Positions 62,110 through 64,000 of a DNA stretch of 64,000 nt are shown piece after piece. Below the pieces are notes generated by a model. The model did no database searches, was not told the origin of the DNA, and worked only from the letters and a program-made list of their open reading frames with translations. How positions within the stretch are numbered: position 1 is the first letter of the stretch; each line of letters opens with the position of its first letter. Source of the stretch: JAHQVK01 sp036788295 (GTDB taxonomy: Bacteria; Myxococcota; Kuafuiibacteriia; Kuafuiibacteriales; Kuafuiibacteriaceae). Made by a program: the position numbers and the translations under genes. The DNA is taken from assembly GCA_036788295.1 (NCBI GenBank), contig DAIQNR010000014.1, positions 1 through 64,000 of the forward strand. The letters are read 5' to 3'.

Positions 62110-64000
62110 ATGAAGCGGTCGCATTCCCACCTGGCGGTGGGTCTCACTCTGCTCGTCGCGGCGTTGGCCGGGTGCTCGGACGCAGACGACCCGGGCATCG
62201 AGCGCCCCGACGCCGCCCAGACGGACGTCGGACCCGACGCCGGCGGCGCACCGGACACCGGGTCCATCGATGCCTGCGTGCCCAGCACCTGCGCCGAGCT
62301 CGGCTGCGGCATGCACCCTGATGGGTGCGGCGGCACGCTGAGCTGCACCGAAGGGTGCGACTGCACCCCCGACGACTTCGAGACCGCCTGCCCCGAGCGG
62401 CCGTGCGAGACGCTCGCTGGCTGCGAGGCCGGGCGATGCACCTACGCCCCGGTCACCTGCGGAGCGACTTGCGCCCCGTCCACCTGCACCGGCGACGACT
62501 GCGGGCTCTTGTGCACCGAAGCCGGCTGCGACCAGGGCCTGTACCCGTGCGGCGGCGGCACCTGCGCCGGGGTCAGCCAGTACTGCGACCCCGCCCCGAC
62601 GTCGGTCGGCGGCGTGCTCAGCTACCAGAACCGGTGCGTGGCCCCCCCCACCGACGGCTGCGGGACCTGCGAGCTCGGGCGGCGGTCCTGCGACGACGCG
62701 CAAGACCGCTTCACCTGCGCCGACATCTCGGTCCCGGTCAGCGCGGAAGGGGGGATCGTCGAGTGCGACTCGAGCGTCGCCGGCTCGACCTTCATCTACG
62801 TGGACAACCAGTTCGCCGGGGCCAACTCCGACGGCAGCCGGGCCGCGCCGTATCGCACCTACGACGACGCGCTCGCCGCCGCGGTCAGCCGGCGGTCCCG
62901 AGGGATCGTGATCGCCGGCTCGCCGGTCTTCACGACCCCGATGGTCGTCGAGGACGGGGTCTCGGTGTACGGCGGCTTCGGCGCCGGCCCCCGTTTCGAC
63001 CCCGATTCCGACGCGCGCCCGGTGTGGAGGGTGGGTTCCGACCACTACGACCGCACCGCAAATCGGCTCGTCGGAGCGGTGGCGCGGAGCATCACCCGGG
63101 GAACGGTGCTGTCCCGCTTGCGGATCGAGACCACCGACATCCCCACGTTGGCCGAAGGCGGCCGCGGCGCGACGAACGTCGCCCTGCTCGCCCGCTCTGC
63201 GGGCGGACTCAGCCTCGAGGACGTCGAGCTGTCCGCCGGCGCCGCCGGCGCCGGGAGCACCGGGGACGACGGCGCGGCGCCCACCGCGGCCCTCGACGGA
63301 CGGCGCGCCACCGGCCGCACCCCCGGACTGCCCGGACCGAGCTGCGCCTCCATCACCTGCACGCTGCAGGCTTCGGCCCGGATCGCGAGACAGGACTCGA
63401 ACCAGTGCGGTCACGGCGCATTCGGGGCTGCCCCCGGCTTTCAGTGGTTCGCACCAAATCGGGGAAACCCGGGTTCGGCGAACGGGCAAGTCGCCGGCGG
63501 CACCGCCGGGACCAACTCGGGCAACCCCTCCGCGGGCTGCAACTCGAGCCGCGACGACACGACCGCCGGCGGCCCGGGCGCGAACGGCGCCGCTGGCAGC
63601 GACGGCGGCAACGGGACCGCGGGCTCCCGGGGCGAGCTCTCCGCGGAGGGTGTGTGGCGGACGGGCGACGGCACCAACGGCCAGCCCGGCGCGGCCGGGA
63701 CCTTCGGCGGCGGCGGCGGCGCCGGCGGCGGGCTCTACGACAGCTGCTTCAACGACCCCCGGTACGGAGGCCACGGCGGCGGCGGCGGGGGGCCGGGCTG
63801 CGGCGGCGACTTCGGCCGGGGCGGTGGGGGCGGCGGCGCCTCGATCGGCCTCGCTGCGTCGGGCTCGGCTGGCATCACGCTGGAGCGGACGACGATCCGG
63901 GCCGGGGCGGGCGGCGACGGCGGCGGCGCCGGAGCGGGCTCGGCCGGGGGGGCTGGCGGCGGCGGAGAGACCAACGTGCAGGCGATCTGCATCCCCACCG
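62110..64000 (+). CDS. Cys- and Gly-rich surface lipoprotein (3' part beyond window)
   Basis: At least 630 residues without stop. Lipoprotein signal MKRSHSHLAVGLTLLVAALA followed by GC (Cys22). An Asp/Ala-rich linker (DVGPDAGGAPDTGSIDAC) leads to about 130 Cys-rich residues (CVPSTCAELGCGMHPDGCGG and on), then a DUF1565-like beta-helix start (FIYVDNQFAGANSDGSRAAP, YGGFGAGPRF). From about residue 440 long Gly/Ala-rich low complexity follows, with collagen-like GxxG patterns (GGPGANGAAGSDGGNGTAGS). Typical of surface lipoproteins in Myxococcota; function unknown. ATG 62110. Confidence 0.8.
   Translation, partial: MKRSHSHLAVGLTLLVAALAGCSDADDPGIERPDAAQTDVGPDAGGAPDTGSIDACVPSTCAELGCGMHPDGCGGTLSCTEGCDCTPDDFETACPERPCETLAGCEAGRCTYAPVTCGATCAPSTCTGDDCGLLCTEAGCDQGLYPCGGGTCAGVSQYCDPAPTSVGGVLSYQNRCVAPPTDGCGTCELGRRSCDDAQDRFTCADISVPVSAEGGIVECDSSVAGSTFIYVDNQFAGANSDGSRAAPYRTYDDALAAAVSRRSRGIVIAGSPVFTTPMVVEDGVSVYGGFGAGPRFDPDSDARPVWRVGSDHYDRTANRLVGAVARSITRGTVLSRLRIETTDIPTLAEGGRGATNVALLARSAGGLSLEDVELSAGAAGAGSTGDDGAAPTAALDGRRATGRTPGLPGPSCASITCTLQASARIARQDSNQCGHGAFGAAPGFQWFAPNRGNPGSANGQVAGGTAGTNSGNPSAGCNSSRDDTTAGGPGANGAAGSDGGNGTAGSRGELSAEGVWRTGDGTNGQPGAAGTFGGGGGAGGGLYDSCFNDPRYGGHGGGGGGPGCGGDFGRGGGGGGASIGLAASGSAGITLERTTIRAGAGGDGGGAGAGSAGGAGGGGETNVQAICIPT

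Noticed and set aside
1..64000. CRISPR arrays, insertion sequences, prophage or integron signs
   Set aside because: No regularly spaced repeats, transposase or integrase motifs, or long terminal inverted repeats were seen on reading both strands.

Overview
The window is very GC-rich and densely packed, with many 4-bp start/stop overlaps and frequent GTG starts. The style points to a Myxococcota-like (deltaproteobacterial) Gram-negative organism, possibly of the Sandaracinaceae/Polyangiales type. The signs are several short-signal lipoproteins, Cys/Gly-rich and parallel beta-helix surface lipoproteins, a eukaryote-like Ser/Thr kinase with a C-terminal membrane segment, an unusual membrane-anchored sigma factor, a methylmalonyl-CoA mutase heterodimer and a giant multiheme cytochrome. 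This placement is inferred from gene content; there is no rRNA in the window. I found no tRNA, rRNA, CRISPR array, transposase, integrase or phage structural gene.

Layout. 1-3593 (minus): the end of a UvrD-type helicase, a Maf nucleotide pyrophosphatase and a two-domain dCTP deaminase. 3692-6422 (plus): a three-gene unit of sigma-like protein with a membrane segment, a TPR-like Ala/Pro-rich exported protein, and a small lipoprotein. 6599-9141 (plus): ribosomal protein bL31, a YqhQ-like DUF1385 membrane protein and release factor RF1. 9268-11697 (minus): ComEC. 11932-15818 (plus): a parvulin lipoprotein, GltX and HutI. 15793-20077 (minus): a DUF507 protein, UvrC and a glycosyltransferase-acyltransferase fusion. 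20383-25167: an unusual PLD-PLD-DEDDh exonuclease fusion, a DTW-domain protein and an XPB-like helicase, so a nucleic-acid-processing neighbourhood. 25306-29528: MutA and MutB. 29550-34644 (minus): RlmN, a beta-helix lipoprotein, an HMA-domain lipoprotein and a double universal stress protein. 34654-39530: a propeller-like lipoprotein, a LuxR-type HTH protein, a Nudix hydrolase, an SDR enzyme and an ABC-F ATPase.

39494-43923 (minus) holds the most striking pair. One gene encodes an exported cytochrome with 30 CXXCH haem sites built from about nine repeats of an FDH..(PL)xGxH..CxxCH module. It overlaps by 4 bp a large outer-membrane beta-barrel gene. I infer a possible electron conduit across the outer membrane. 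44093-49680: an EgtD-like methyltransferase, an unfamiliar HAD-like protein, and a coupled pair of a zinc acylase and a GCS2-CBS fusion. 49739-53409: a small membrane protein, a Ser/Thr kinase and a lipoprotein. 53414-56182: a divergent GT-C-like membrane protein and UDP-glucuronate decarboxylase, for surface polysaccharide. 56272-62041: RecD, RsmE, an alpha/beta hydrolase and a GNAT-nitrilase fusion. 62110-64000: the start of a Cys/Gly-rich lipoprotein that runs off the window.

All functional names come from reading the translated sequence and recalling family motifs. No database search was run, and start codons are marked where they are uncertain.
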